A stretch of 64,000 bases of DNA from contig NC_089691.1 in the NCBI RefSeq assembly GCF_031753505.1, forward strand, positions 20,532,085 to 20,596,084, written 5' to 3'. Under the pieces are notes generated by a model. The model saw only the letters and a program-made list of their open reading frames with translations, was not told the origin of the DNA and searched no databases. Below, in pieces: positions 35,729-47,180 of the stretch. Source of the DNA: Anomalospiza imberbis. Lineage: Eukaryota > Chordata > Aves > Passeriformes > Viduidae. Positions within the stretch are counted from its first letter, which is position 1, and the number at the start of each line of letters is the position of its first letter. Made by a program: the position numbers and the translations under genes.

Positions 35729-35814
35729 GAATCACAAAATAGTTTGGGTTGGGAGGAACCTTAAAGATCATTGAGTTTCAATCCCCTTGCCATGGGCAGG
35801 GACACCTTCCACTA
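35729..35814 (-). mobile_element. CR1 LINE fragment (very short)
   Basis: On the plus strand it starts GAATCACAAAATAGTTTGGG and ends at GACACCTTCCACTAG, only ~86 bp of the CR1 3' end. It is one of four CR1 pieces packed into 35.0-37.9 kb. Confidence 0.9.
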
Positions 35815-36011
35815 GAAAGGAAGATATTTTATAATTGCCTTCAGTTTCCCAATTTTCATTCTTTATGTACCACATTCTCAGCTCACATAAACTGCAATAG
35901 CTCTGATTTTACAAGCTGAACTAGAAATTTTTGCTACCAGGAGCTTTGGCTGATTGCTTTGTTCTGGGGGGAAACACCAAACTCCTCATTGCTACCCATG
36001 CATTTTCCACA

Positions 36012-36157
36012 GAGTCAGAGAATTTTGGGGGTTGGAAGGGACCTTACAGTCCCAAATTCTTGTCATGGGACACCTTCCACTGTCCCAGGTTGCTCCAAAC
36101 CCTGTCCAACCTGGCCTTGGGCACTTCCAGGGATGGGGCAGCCACAGCTTCCTGGGA
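36012..36157 (-). mobile_element. CR1 LINE fragment (3' end)
   Basis: On the plus strand AGAGTCAGAGAATTTTGGGG, then GGTTGGAAGGGACCTTACAG, CACCTTCCACTGTCCCAGG and GCCTTGGGCACTTCCAGGGA. A short segment is missing near CTTGTCATGGGACACC. Confidence 0.92.
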
Positions 36158-37039
36158 AATGATGCATTTGGTAATTAATTATTTGCTTTTGCATTGATTA
36201 TTTGCAGTAGGAGCCCTCCCTAGCAGCAGACAGGGAGTGTCAGCAGCTGGCAAAACAGGGAAGAGCTGCTCCAAGGACTGGATTCATTGTGGAATTTGCC
36301 CCAAGTCCGTCATGAATTGGAGTCTTATGAAAAACTAGACATGAAACAATCTTTGTCATTCCCAAGGGTAACTTGTCAGATAGATTGGAAGATGATGGGC
36401 AAGTTATCTCCTCAGAAAAATCTGATGGCTGACAAAGTGATGGGCGCAGAGATACCTGACACGAGGATCATGGCAGGTTAATGAAGCACGGCCGGCTCAC
36501 CACAGCAGCAAAATTCTTTATCGTGTTTTAAGCAGATGAATCACAGCTCTCCTCACGTGCTGCATTTACAGGGTCTATTTTTGTAAATGGAAACAGCCTT
36601 AAAAATGACTACAATTTTCATCTGGTAAATCTTTCAATATTCCTGCAAATCATCCCCAAAACTTTCCCCTTGGTCTTCAACTGAACTGATCAAAGCTTGC
36701 ACTTTGCTCATGCAATCACCACCTTTAAGTCTCTCCTCAAAACAACCCCCAACACCAAGGAATGTTTTGTCAAGTTCATCTCACTGCTACCACAACAACA
36801 GCATGCCCTGATTTTATTAAAAACTTCCATCACAAAGCAGGGGAAGCAACCCAAAGAGCTGGGAGAGGCTATGGAACAGCCTCAGGGTAGTAGAGCTTGG
36901 GGCATGGGGCCCATCTTTGTTTGCAGGGATAAAAATAAGGTCACGTTTGCTACCTTCATGGAAAATAAACAAGAAATTAAAGATCTGCTTCTGCCCTTGA
37001 GGCTGCTCAGCTTAACCTTGACTAAAAACTTTTACACAC
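36158..37039. other. Unique non-coding sequence within the CR1 cluster
   Basis: The 163-codon forward open frame 36697-37188 starts here, but it runs on through CR1 and LTR sequence, so it cannot be a real gene as read. No domain is recognisable. Confidence 0.55.
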
Positions 37040-37846
37040 AAGTTCTTAGAATTGTTAAGGTTGGGAAAAATCTCCAAGATAATCAAGCCCAACCTTGGAC
37101 CCAACACCCCCACACCTCTCAGGGTCTGCAGTGCTGGGATTCTAAAAGTCCTCGTTTCCCAGCCTGTGCAGCCAAAGAAGGAGTCTGAATGCGCAGGGTC
37201 GGCTTCTCAAGGTTGTTTATTTTCCCTTATCTAGAACATTCTCTGTCTGCCCTGCTGAGCTCTGTCCAGCAGGTCGGCCATGGCATTCTGTCTGTCCTCA
37301 GGGCGGTGTTCACATTTTATACCAAAAACTCCGTGTGCCATGTTTACAATAATGTGCCAATGTCTGTCATTTATGTTGGACAGTGTGTCTGTGCCTTAAA
37401 CCAACAGAAAAGTGTCACCATCACAGCAAGACATGGAGGGCAAGGAGAAGGAGGAGAAGGTCAGGACACGCCCAAATCCCTCCATCTTGACCCCCTGAAC
37501 TACATTCTAAAAACCCCAAAATTCCATTCTTTTCCACCCTGTGTTAACTCAACTACCACACTACTCAAACCCTTGTGGCTTGTAATTCCTCATACAGAGT
37601 TGGCAGTTTTTTCTGTGGGCTAAAATGGAAGCCACAGGTGTTTTTGACTTCATTCCAGGGTCTCGAAGCAGCCAGGGCAGCCAGAGGGTTGTCCTGGACT
37701 CTGACCCACACCCACCAAACTTTATCACAAAGCATTGCGTCTGCTCAGTTTTTGAACACTTCCAGGGATGGTGACTCCATCACTTCACCCTGTTCCAATG
37801 CTCGACCACCCTTTATGTGAAGAGATTTTTCCTGATTTCCAGCTAA
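37040..37846 (-). mobile_element. CR1 LINE fragment interrupted by a solo LTR
   Basis: The left part (37040-37126) reads ATTGTTAAGGTTGGGAAAAA, then CCAAGATAATCAAGCCCAAC. The right part (from 37658) reads TTTTTGAACACTTCCAGGGA, GGTGACTCCATCACTTC and GACCACCCTTTATGTGAAGA. These are consecutive stretches of a CR1 of the 'AAGATCATCAAGTCCAACC' type in antisense, separated by a 531-bp LTR. About 80 bp after the LTR are only weakly CR1-like. The CR1 insertion must predate the LTR. Confidence 0.85.
37127..37657 (-). mobile_element. Solo LTR with 5-bp target duplication, nested in CR1
   Basis: On the plus strand it begins TGCAGTGCTGGG and ends TTCATTCCA, so the minus strand reads TGGAATGAA...CAGCACTGCA with TG..CA ends. 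GGGTC flanks it on both sides (37122-37126 and 37658-37662). The minus strand has TATAAAA at 37315-37321 and AATAAA at 37216-37221, about 95 bp apart, which fits LTR promoter and polyadenylation signals with a short R region. No internal retroviral sequence accompanies it. A 5-bp duplication fits ERVL-like integration among others; the family name needs a search. Confidence 0.88.
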
Positions 37847-38450
37847 GATGCACTGCTTTTCCTTCAGAAATTATCTCAGTATGTGCTTCAAAGTGATCTA
37901 AACTGGAGTTTTGTGCTGTTCCAAGGCTCCATTCAGGTTGTACCATGATAAATATCCAAAGAGAACAGAACTCCCTGGATTTAACAATTGAAATTAGGAT
38001 GAAGCAGCTTATGACACTCCAAAACAACAATTTCAGGAAGCACTCACAATGAAGTGAGGCAGTTACAGCCATATAAAGCAGCCAGTGATTAAAGATTTAA
38101 CATGTTGTGCTGGACTCACAATACAGCCATTCTGGAAACCAGGAATGTACCTGTGGGATTTATAATTCCACACAGAAAGCATTCTCATTTACTTGGAAGA
38201 AATAAAGCCCATTTGATGGTGATATCATTTCAAAGAATGTACTGAAGCCTATTAAGAGCAGCAGATTTTATTTTTTTCAATTCAGTCAATGGTAAATCTA
38301 ATGAGAAATAATGAAAAGTTTTTGGGTTTGTTTCTTCAAAAAAACCTAACAAGAACCACTATGAATTTAACTGGAATTTGCCAAAGTGTCTTTGGAGTGT
38401 GCTTTATCAATCACTGTGCTGCTAAAACAATGATGGTTGTAGGAGATGGC
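37847..38450. other. Unique non-coding sequence
   Basis: No recognisable element between the nested CR1 and the next CR1 copy. Confidence 0.55.
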
Positions 38451-38570
38451 CTCAAGGCCAGGTTGGATGGGGCTTGGGACAGTGGAAGGTGTCCCTGCCC
38501 TTGGCAGGGGTGGTACTGGATGAGCTTTAAGGTCCTTCCAACCTAAACCATTCTGGGATTCTACAATTCC
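38451..38570 (+). mobile_element. CR1 LINE fragment (3' end)
   Basis: It reads CTCAAGGCCAGGTTGGATGG, then GACAGTGGAAGGTGTCCCTG, then AAGGTCCTTCCAACCTAAAC and CATTCTGGGATTCTAC. The AGCAGCC segment after GGGCTTGG is deleted. About 120 bp. Confidence 0.93.
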
Positions 38571-40385
38571 ATGAGATAAACAACAAATAACCCCTTAATC
38601 CACAGTGTAGAAACACTCCTGGTAACATCACTGAGACTTTCCATTTTCTATTAGCTATTTCCTTTTGTCTGAAATAATTTAGAAATCTTGGAGGAAAAAA
38701 ATCTGAGCCTTAATTTTAGCACAAAGCACATCAAACATTCAAATGCAGCTCTGCATGGGAGTTTAATTCCTTCCACGTATTACAACAAGCTGGATTCTGT
38801 CACCTCTATTCAAAGTAATTATCTGAGCCTAATCTTCCAAGGAATCCTGGCACTAGAAATGCAAAAAGGACTTTCAAAGGAGCTCCCTGAGTAACTCATT
38901 TTAGCATCAGCGCTTTTATTTAAGTAATAAAACTTAAATAATTAAAGATACACAGGCAACCACGTATGCAAATAAATGTCATAGCAGGGCTCTAGACAGG
39001 TGTCAAGCACCAGATCTCCTTTGAAATTTCCAGGTGACAGCTCTTTATGTTCAGCTCGATGATTATTTTGAAAATGTAACTCTTAGGTGTTTTCATGGAC
39101 TTCTCTATGAAATAAAGGTAATCCCTGACTGTTGTAAAAATTAATACATTTAAAGACTGAGCCATGCTCAGCAGAGTAAAAGGTGTGTTCTGAAAAGATC
39201 AGAAACAAGACATCCGAAATGAAAACTTTTACCATGTTAGGGTTTATGTATTTCTAGGAAATTAAGAATTGATACATCACAGGCTTCAGAAAACTGGGAA
39301 GAACTGGAAGTTTCTTCTGAATGGGAAGAGAATAGTTTCATTTCACTGCCAAATCTGGCATATTGCAATGTAAAATATTTAAATCTAAAGAAGAATTTAT
39401 GTTTTTAATATAATGGATTTCAGTCAGGCACTTTCTTCTCCTAATATCAATAAAATCATTATTTTGACCACTTTTGTCCTTCCTCCACTACACTGCTGAC
39501 ACAGCTCCAGCTGCTGGAGCAGCTTTGCTCCCATGTATTTTCCATGTGAGCCAGTAAAGACTTTTCCAAGTTGTCCTGTTGGCCACGAGAGCATGAACTG
39601 AAGAGGTCAAAGCCTTTGGAACAAGGGCAAACCACTAACACACCTTAGATCCCCCCAGATCTCCCCCAGACCTTGCTTTGAGAGAGAGCAAGTGAGAGAT
39701 TAGGGATAACAGAAATGATGGTTATGAAGGATTAATCCCTCTGGACTTTTGCCTTCCTGAAGCTTAAATCCCCCTCTGCCTCCCCCTGCAGCCTCAAATC
39801 ACAGCGGGCTGGTTCCTGTAAATAAGTGTTGTAGGGTGGAAGAGGCAAATCCTTCATTACCTTTTGGGAAGAGCTGATTTGGTGACCTTGAAGTGGTTAC
39901 ACAACCTGGTTTTGCAATGCAGGGTGAATCCAGGACCACGCTCAGAGCCATCTGCTGCAGTTCATCTCGGCCTTCCCTGCCACAGTGATTGCAGTACATG
40001 TTGCAAATAGATTAGTTTGCCTGGGAGCAATCTATTTTTGGGTCCCAGCTTGTAATCCCAAATTACAAGCCCTCTGTTGTTGGAGGGGAGTGGAAATGGC
40101 CAGTGCAGGCAGCTCGAGTGTGACATTAATGTCACCCTGGTCCCAGATTTTTACACAGTGAGGGATCTCCCAGGCTTCTGAGAAATGATCCATGGGAAGG
40201 AGTCAAGGGCAAACTCAAGTGATGCCACCTTTGCTGCAGAGCAGGAGTGCTGGTCAGGAATTTATCAGGTCTCTCTAGAGCTTCTGCCTCTCTCAAAACC
40301 TCGTGTGTATGGCCTGGGATTCCTCACCCTTCCTCCCAAAGTCCAGCTGCCATCAAATCCCAGATGGATCTCAAAGTCGCAAAAC
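38571..40385. other. Unique non-coding sequence with a small hairpin
   Basis: No gene or repeat is recognised. At 40049-40069 an 8-bp perfect stem (CTTGTAAT / ATTACAAG) closes a 5-base loop. Confidence 0.55.
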
Positions 40386-40478
40386 CCTGACCACCCTTTC
40401 AGTGAAGAATGTTTTTGGTTTTTTTTTTTTCCTAGATCAGATATTAGGAAATATTTTCTCACTGAAAGGGTGGTCAGG
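40386..40478. repeat. Inverted repeat (foldback) made of CR1 sequence
   Basis: CCTGACCACCCTTTCAGTGA at 40386-40405 is the exact reverse complement of 40459-40478, a 20-bp perfect stem with a 53-base T-rich loop. Pairing continues imperfectly inward. Both arms match the same part of CR1 (the CACTGAAAGGGTGGTCAGG block), so two CR1 pieces lie head to head. Confidence 0.93.
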
Positions 40479-40567
40479 CACTGGAACAGGCCGATCAGGG
40501 TTGGTTCATGGCTCAACTCAGTGATCATTGGGGTCTGTTCCAACTTCAATTGCTCTGTGATTCCATG
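40436..40567 (+). mobile_element. CR1 LINE fragment (3' end), right half of the foldback
   Basis: It begins at CAGATATTAGGAAATATTTT, passes TCACTGAAAGGGTGGTCAGG and CACTGGAACAGGC, and ends GTCTGTTCCAACTTCAATTG followed by CTCTGTGATTCCATGG. It belongs to the 'TTCCAACCTCAATGATTCTGTGATTC' type. The left arm (40386-40410) is a short CR1 piece on the minus strand. Confidence 0.88.
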
Positions 40568-41270
40568 GAAATGCTCTGAAACTAAAGCATCTTGTCATAA
40601 CCAGAGTGCAGCTGTGTGTGAATGTGATCACTGCCAAATAAAAAACACCTGAACATTCTGAATAGGGGAAATTCAATCCAATCACAGGTTGTGTCTGTTA
40701 CTGGAATTTTCATTTATTCTGTCATTCTCAAGCATTAGGAATAGTCAAATCTGAGCTATTATCTCCATTTTGCTGCTATTTTAATTTAGGGTGTTTTGTG
40801 CTGCAGTGAATACTGAGACATCACAATATTTTTAGACTCTGCAAAATAACATCACTCTGAGGCAATGGCATGAACATTTGCATTTGGAAAATAGGACAGG
40901 TGCAGCTAAAGCATCAGCTGCAGGGAGAAAAAATTGTGGCATCAATACCTGGAGAATTACTGTAAAGTATTTTGCTAGACCTGGCTCATTGTAACTTTTC
41001 CTTGTTGAGTAGTAGTCCCACAAAAGTCATTTTCCAAGGCACTGTGCTTAATCCAAACCTTACTGAGAGTAAATCCTGTGGTTTAAACTAAATTCACAAA
41101 GTCTCCCATGATAATTTTGCCAAACTATACCCGAGTATTCACAGTGCAAAGGCCCCCCTGCCTCGCCAGAAGGATGGGAGGAACTCAAGTCCCACTACTC
41201 AGCTCTCTCTGCAACTCCTCTTAAAACCCAAAAAGAATGAGACAGCAAACAGCAGCTGGAGCTTTTCAGC

Positions 41271-41295
41271 TTTTTTTTTTTTTTTTTTTTTTTTT
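41271..41295. repeat. Homopolymer (T)25
   Basis: Twenty-five consecutive T residues followed by GGTTTTGGTTTTTTT. On the minus strand this is an A-rich tail-like sequence, but no retrocopy body is recognisable beside it. Confidence 0.95.
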
Positions 41296-43652
41296 GGTTT
41301 TGGTTTTTTTCCTCTGGTTTGCTTGACCTTTTCATAGCTGGCTGAACATCACGAGGAAACTCCACACGGGATCAGGCATGAGGATACAACTGATGAAAGA
41401 TCCATGGCCTGCAGCCTTTCCCCACTGGATGCATTCCTTGCTGTCAATACACTTTACTCTACCCTATTCATTATAAACACTTCCCTGAAGTCCCCAGGTT
41501 TTAAATACCATGTGTTTTCACTTCAAAACCCAGAATAAATCTCAATTTATTCTGAGTATGGAGCTTTTAGGCTCCAATTTTTTGCCCTAAGTGAATAAAT
41601 CAATTTCTATTTAAGTTGTAGTGTTTTTCTCTCGCTGTTTGAAGCTGCAAGGATAGTTACACTTATTCTACACAGAAAAAAATCACCTCATTGGGTACTT
41701 TATAGACTTTGGTGCCAACTGAGTCACTAATTTACTCCGTCAAATCAAGTTAATCTTGTCTCAAAATTCACTCTGTTATGGTCAACAGATCAGAGATGAA
41801 CTGCAAGGAATTCATTGGAAGGCCATGCTCAGATTAAACAGCGTATTACAGAAAAACACTTGAAGAAATTAATGGAATTACTTTGGCTACAGGGCAAGAT
41901 TCCCATTCAGAATTTGCTTTCAGAGAAAGGCCTGGAGTTTTTCAGCTTTACTACACAAACACCCCAAGTTTAGAAACCTTCAGTCATGCAGTTTAGTTTG
42001 AATTATGAAATGGAACTGAGACATCATAATACGAACGATTCAGAAGTTATCCTGCCTCAATTGTACAGAAATCAAGATACTGTTTGGAAATGCCAGAATT
42101 AGCTAAGCCAAAGCTAAATCCTTTGTACAAATCCTCTCCTCCAAACACTTGACTGGGCCACTTTGGATGCAGCACAGCTATTTCTATTCCAAACAGCTCT
42201 GGTGCTCTCTGACTGTTTTCTCTTTAGCTCAGTAAAAGGTACCAGAACAAACAGAGAAGGTAAAGGAGAGCAGCGAGGCGGGCGCTGAATCATCCACTGA
42301 TGCAAACAACATTTTGGCATTATTTTAACACGCTGTCCCTAAGCTTAACCTCTTCAAATTCCAGCAATTTATTTTTTTTTAATAAGCAGTTTTCTAGGTC
42401 CTGGGTTATCTAATTAAAAAGTTTGCTCCTGCCTTTTTGAGAGATGAGGCACAAAACCAACAGGCACAATTTAAAACTTGACCCACCCTGGTGAGCCCAC
42501 GCTGTCACACACCAGAGCTGCCAGGATGCAGATAAATGGCAAAGCCACGCTGGGCACAACACCCTTCATGTTCCTTTTATTAGCAACATTTAATGGCCTT
42601 GCCACTTTCTGCCATGAATTAGAGGCGCTCATGTCTGACACTTAAGAAATTAGCTCGACACAAATCATCTGTAAAAAGACTTTTTAACACGGTGACAACT
42701 GATTTCAGCTTGCAAGGGAGGAAATTAGTCTTTTGTGAGCAGCCCTGAGAGCACTGAGCGAGAGCCTTCCTTTTACAAGGGAGCTGGGAATTTAGCAGGA
42801 GCACTCAACCCTCCGCAGAATCAGAGCTTTAATTTTTTATTCCACAAAAGGAACTCGGAAGAATTTGCTTGAGGAGAATTTATAGAGATGTACTTTATAC
42901 ACCCAGTCCATAATCCAGATGAATAGCTCTAGATGTTTACGGTATATTTAAGTACACTCATGGGACCCATCCCAACTTGATTCTGTAATATCAATTTTGT
43001 TATATATTTGCTGTGGGGAAGATGTTAATAGGCTGTTAAAACAGTCACTAGGAAAAAAAAAAATTGAATCAGCCTCATAAATCCTAAAGCATCTGATTTC
43101 AGTTTTATGTTTATTTCTTTCACTAGGATATCGAAAAGAAGAGTTAGATTCCCAGTAAATCTTTTATAGGTTACACTGGTTTATAGTCTTAAAATGATGG
43201 CGCTCGGTAGTTAATTTTGCTGCTTGAAAAAAAAAAAAAAAGGCAACATTACCCCTATATCACATCTTCAGCTTAACTGCATATTCTGCACCCACTGCTC
43301 CTTAAGGAATCATAACTTAAAGCCAGGATTTTCATTTCCATTTCCCTCCCTCTTTCAGGTTTCCTTGAGGAAAACACTTGATGATTATGAAGCAGGCTAT
43401 TATTTATAAGAGGAGATCAGACCTGAGGGTGGATTACCCTGCCCAGGTCAGCAGCAGCATCACTTTTACCACAGTCACAGGGACAGGACAGCCCTGGTAC
43501 AGCAAAACCACAGGAAACCAAACCTGACATAAACCAGGCAACAAGAACCTGCTCCATCCTTCCCCTCTGAAATCCCCCAATCTCCCAAAAATCCCTCAAA
43601 ATTTCCCTAAACACTCTCAGGATCCCCCAAAACCCCTCAAATTTTGGGCTTG

Positions 43653-43712
43653 CCCCAAATTCAGGGTGTTTTCCCCGAATTCAGGATGTTTTCCCCAAAT
43701 TCAGTGCTTCTC
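43653..43712. repeat. Tandem repeat, three 20-bp units
   Basis: Units at 43653, 43673 and 43693 follow CCCCRAATTCAGGRTGTTTT, the third being more diverged. The preceding 100 bp is a loose CCCCCAAAA/CCCTCAAATTT simple sequence. No function is evident. Confidence 0.88.
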
Positions 43713-46700
43713 CCTCCTCCAAAATCCCCCTGAAACCTTCCTGTGCAAGGCAAACACAACAGAAGAGCAGCACCACGTTTGCTGTCACAAGGCTGGTGGC
43801 ACATGCTGAAGCCAGGGCTGACTGGAAGAAAGGCCCACCCAATTCCCAGTTTCAGTAGCCACCTCAGGAAAATTGACTTTTGTCCATTTGCATGAGGTTG
43901 AAATCTTGGCTTTCAGCTCAGAGGTTTGGCTCAGGATGAAGGAAGGCGAGAGAAATACTGTAAATGCACATTGCAGGTGGACATGCTCCCAAAATAAGTG
44001 ACAGAGAAGGCTTTTGGCCATGCTGTGTTCCTTTTTTTAAATTATTTCAGGGATTTTTTTGTAGCAATACTTACAGATAGCACCTGACACCACATACATG
44101 GCACATTCTAAATCACAGGCTTAGCAATGGAAGTGGCCCTGAGGTGAGACCTCTGCTCCCCCCAGATTTAATCTACCATTCTCCCTTTTCTCTGCACACT
44201 CCTCTAGGAAATCTGATGGATTTTATGTCTTAGTTTTGAGACCACACCATGCAATGCAAACTCAAGTGAATTTTGCAAAGCGTTCAAGCTCAGGGATGCC
44301 CTCTGCTCCCTATGGCAGACACATGACAATAAAAGGAAGAAACCAAAGCAATTCCACAGCCAAGTGCCAATAAAACTGACTGGATCTGGAGACAGTATTG
44401 AATAAGAGATAAGTGCTGCTAAAAGAGAAGGAAATTTGCAATCAGACACACTCCTCGTGGCCCAGCCTCTCCTGGGGTACCTGCTCCCTGCTGGGGGAGA
44501 GGAACTGCCACATTCCAAGGAAAAACAAAAAATCTCTCCTTATTTTTTTTTCCCAAGGAAAAAAAAATTCCTTCCCTGTTCCAAACACATCTCAGAGCAC
44601 ATTTAATAAGACTTTTTTGGTTTCTGAGTTTATTGAAGGAATTGGTCTGCAGGAAGGTAACTCCGGGTAAAGGGGATGAATATCTAAAGGTGAATGAGCC
44701 TCATCTTTATGTCCTTCTAACACAGAGCTCTGAGAAGCTGCATTTTCTCCATTTCTCTGCACAGGCTCTCCCTCTTCTGCCTCATCCCAAAGCAGCAGCT
44801 CCAGCTCTTTGGCCAAAAGGATGCTGAGGGCACTGCTGCGTTTTCTACATATTTTAGTTCATTCTGCCTTGCACTGGGCTCTGGCTGTAGCTGTCAAGGG
44901 ATAACAAACTCAAATTATGATGCAGGCTCACTCCCACTTTGAGACACAATTTAGCTGGCTGGTTTTGGGGATTTACTTTAGCAGCCTTTCAGCAGTCCTC
45001 TTTCCTTCCCCAGTCCCACAGGAAGGTTGCACCACCACCCTCAGTGCCTCTGACAATGCCTGGCTGCTCTGTGTGCAAAATCCTGGGCAGGGCACTTGTG
45101 TTTTGCAAGTTCTTGCTCTCTTGGGAGGCTCCACTCTAAAGAAATTATTGGTGTTTTGGGATAACCTTCTCTCCTGAACACCAAACTGCTTGGCTACCAC
45201 TCTAAAGAGAGATGTAAATATTTTTGGACAAGTTCATTCCTGGAACACATATTCTATTCCTACTTCTCTCATTTTGCATCGGGGGTAATAATGAGTTAAT
45301 TCCAAGACAAAGAAGCACGGTCTCCCCAAATTCAGGCTGTTCCCTGTCTCCTGTCATAGGAAAACACCCCATTTGGTTGAAATCCATGTTTATTTCTGAG
45401 GAAAGCAACAACAACTTCAGAGCCATCAAGGCCCTCATGCAGTATTCATTATTAATAAGTATTCAGGTCAGCAGTGACAGCAGAAAACACCACCTCCTTT
45501 GAAGCTCCAAACTTCAGTCCCCCAAGCCAAGAGAAAAATCTCATTTAGCAGTGTTTGGCTGTGTGACGAGTTGGGGGGACTTGTCTAAACGTGATTTATG
45601 AATTCCATTGTGCTTTTATGAACTACCTATACTCTTATATCTTGTGACTCTCTCTGCTGTCTTACGACTCCCTTTTATTGTATTGGGCCTCACGGTTCTT
45701 ATGCTAAGGACACCAGAGAATGGTTTTGGTACATCAGCTCTTAAGTAATTGATAGTTAAGGACTACAAGTTGCTGAATAGACATGTCTGGGGAGAACAAA
45801 CTACCTATGGCACTCAAAAAAAACCAGTTTTCTCCAATCTCCTTGCAGAGCCCTGGGATTTGAAAGATTGTGCTTTAGCCAGAAGCAAAACAAGCATGCG
45901 ATATTGGCGAGGGTTCTAAAAACACAGAGTCTGAGTCACTCACTGAAGGGGCTGTGAAGCAAGTCCACTCAGCAAAGAGAGTTCTTGGTGCTCAGCTCTG
46001 ATTGCTAACGCAGAGCAAAGCTGGCCTTCATCCATACCAGCTCCAGCTGAACTGTCCCACATCAGTTTCATCAGCAAAGTCAGAAGTGAAAAAGTGTTTT
46101 TAGAACAAATCCGGAGCAGCAAAACCCCCACAATAATTAGAAACTCAGTGTGAATACCTGCAATCAAGAAGGTATTTCTGTTCATTGTTCATTTCCAAAC
46201 TTGTCAGAGATGCAGTCAAAGCAAAGCCAAAAAGGTCCAGCCACTACAACTGACAGAGGGTAAAGGGCTTGAAAGACTGCTGCAGTGTGGTTCTGCTGGA
46301 CTGGCTGTCTGAGAGGACTTTCATGCTTAAATAAACAAATAATATTTCCTTGCTGACAATTTATACAGGATTTTATGTTCCTAACAAGATTTCCAAGCCC
46401 TCCAGTCAGCTCCTGGAAGAGGCTGAGCTGACAGCACAAAGGCAGAGCAGCAGCAGCAGAGAACAGAGCATAAATGATAAAACAGAGCTTGAAGCAGTGG
46501 ATGGCTTTGGCACAAGCATCTCCTCTGTGAGGGAACATTCTTCTGTGTAAACTTAGCCAAGAGCCTTTTCATTTCAGCAAGATGGGCCCATCTCTAACAT
46601 CTCTATTTTCTCCTCTCTGATGCGATCGTTTTGCTTCTCAAAACAATAACAAAAAAAATCTCTCCTTACAGTTTAACTGGTTCCACAAACATACATTTGT

Positions 46701-47021
46701 TTTGTAAACGGGAGGATTTATCACGCTACAAGAAAATTAGGAATCCTGAGGTTTAAAAGAGATCTACACTGGGGTTTTGTGGGAGCTTTGCAGACACAAG
46801 AGAGACCCAAAGAAAATCCAAAGACAAATATTGTCAGTGGAGGAACTCCCTCTGATCTCAACTCCACACAGAGAAAATAAAGGGTTTTTCTCAGACTGCC
46901 AAGACCTAAAATTGTGCTTGGTCAGGGAACAGACCAGTTGAGCTCTTAAAATGGATACTTCTGCCCACCAGGGAAACGTGCAGAGAAGATGGATTCCTCA
47001 CTGCCACATTGGAGAATCTTG

Positions 47022-47180
47022 GAATCACAGAACCCCAGAATGGTTTGGATTGAAAGAAACCTTAAAGCTCACCCAGTGCCACCCCTGCCAGGGCAGGGAC
47101 ACCTTCCACTGTCCCAGGCTTCTCCAAGCCCTGTCCAGCCTGGCCTTGGGCACTGCCAGGGATGGAGCAGCCACAGGTTC
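47022..47180 (-). mobile_element. CR1 LINE fragment (3' end)
   Basis: On the plus strand GAATCACAGAACCCCAGAAT, then TGCCAGGGCAGGGACACCTT, CTCCAAGCCCTGTCCAGCCT and GGGCACTGCCAGGGATGGAG. Near the family pattern and about 160 bp long. Confidence 0.94.

Larger units (their letters stand above)
40568..47021. other. Repeat-poor sequence, no gene recognised
   Basis: About 6.4 kb without a CR1 copy. It holds (T)25 at 41271-41295, (A)15 at 43227-43241 and a three-unit tandem repeat at 43653-43712. The stretch 42560-42800 looks like a possible conserved element by composition. Open frames are short and unrecognised. The stretch 45540-45910 has LTR-like flavour, but I could not find ends or a polyadenylation signal and leave it unassigned. 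Confidence 0.5.

Noticed and set aside
36697..37188. 163-codon forward open frame
   Set aside because: It runs from unique sequence into an antisense CR1 and then into a solo LTR; no family is recognisable and the later part is repeat-derived.
45540..45910. Possible further LTR or retroviral fragment
   Set aside because: Texture is suggestive, but I found no TG..CA ends, target duplication or polyadenylation signal in the right place.
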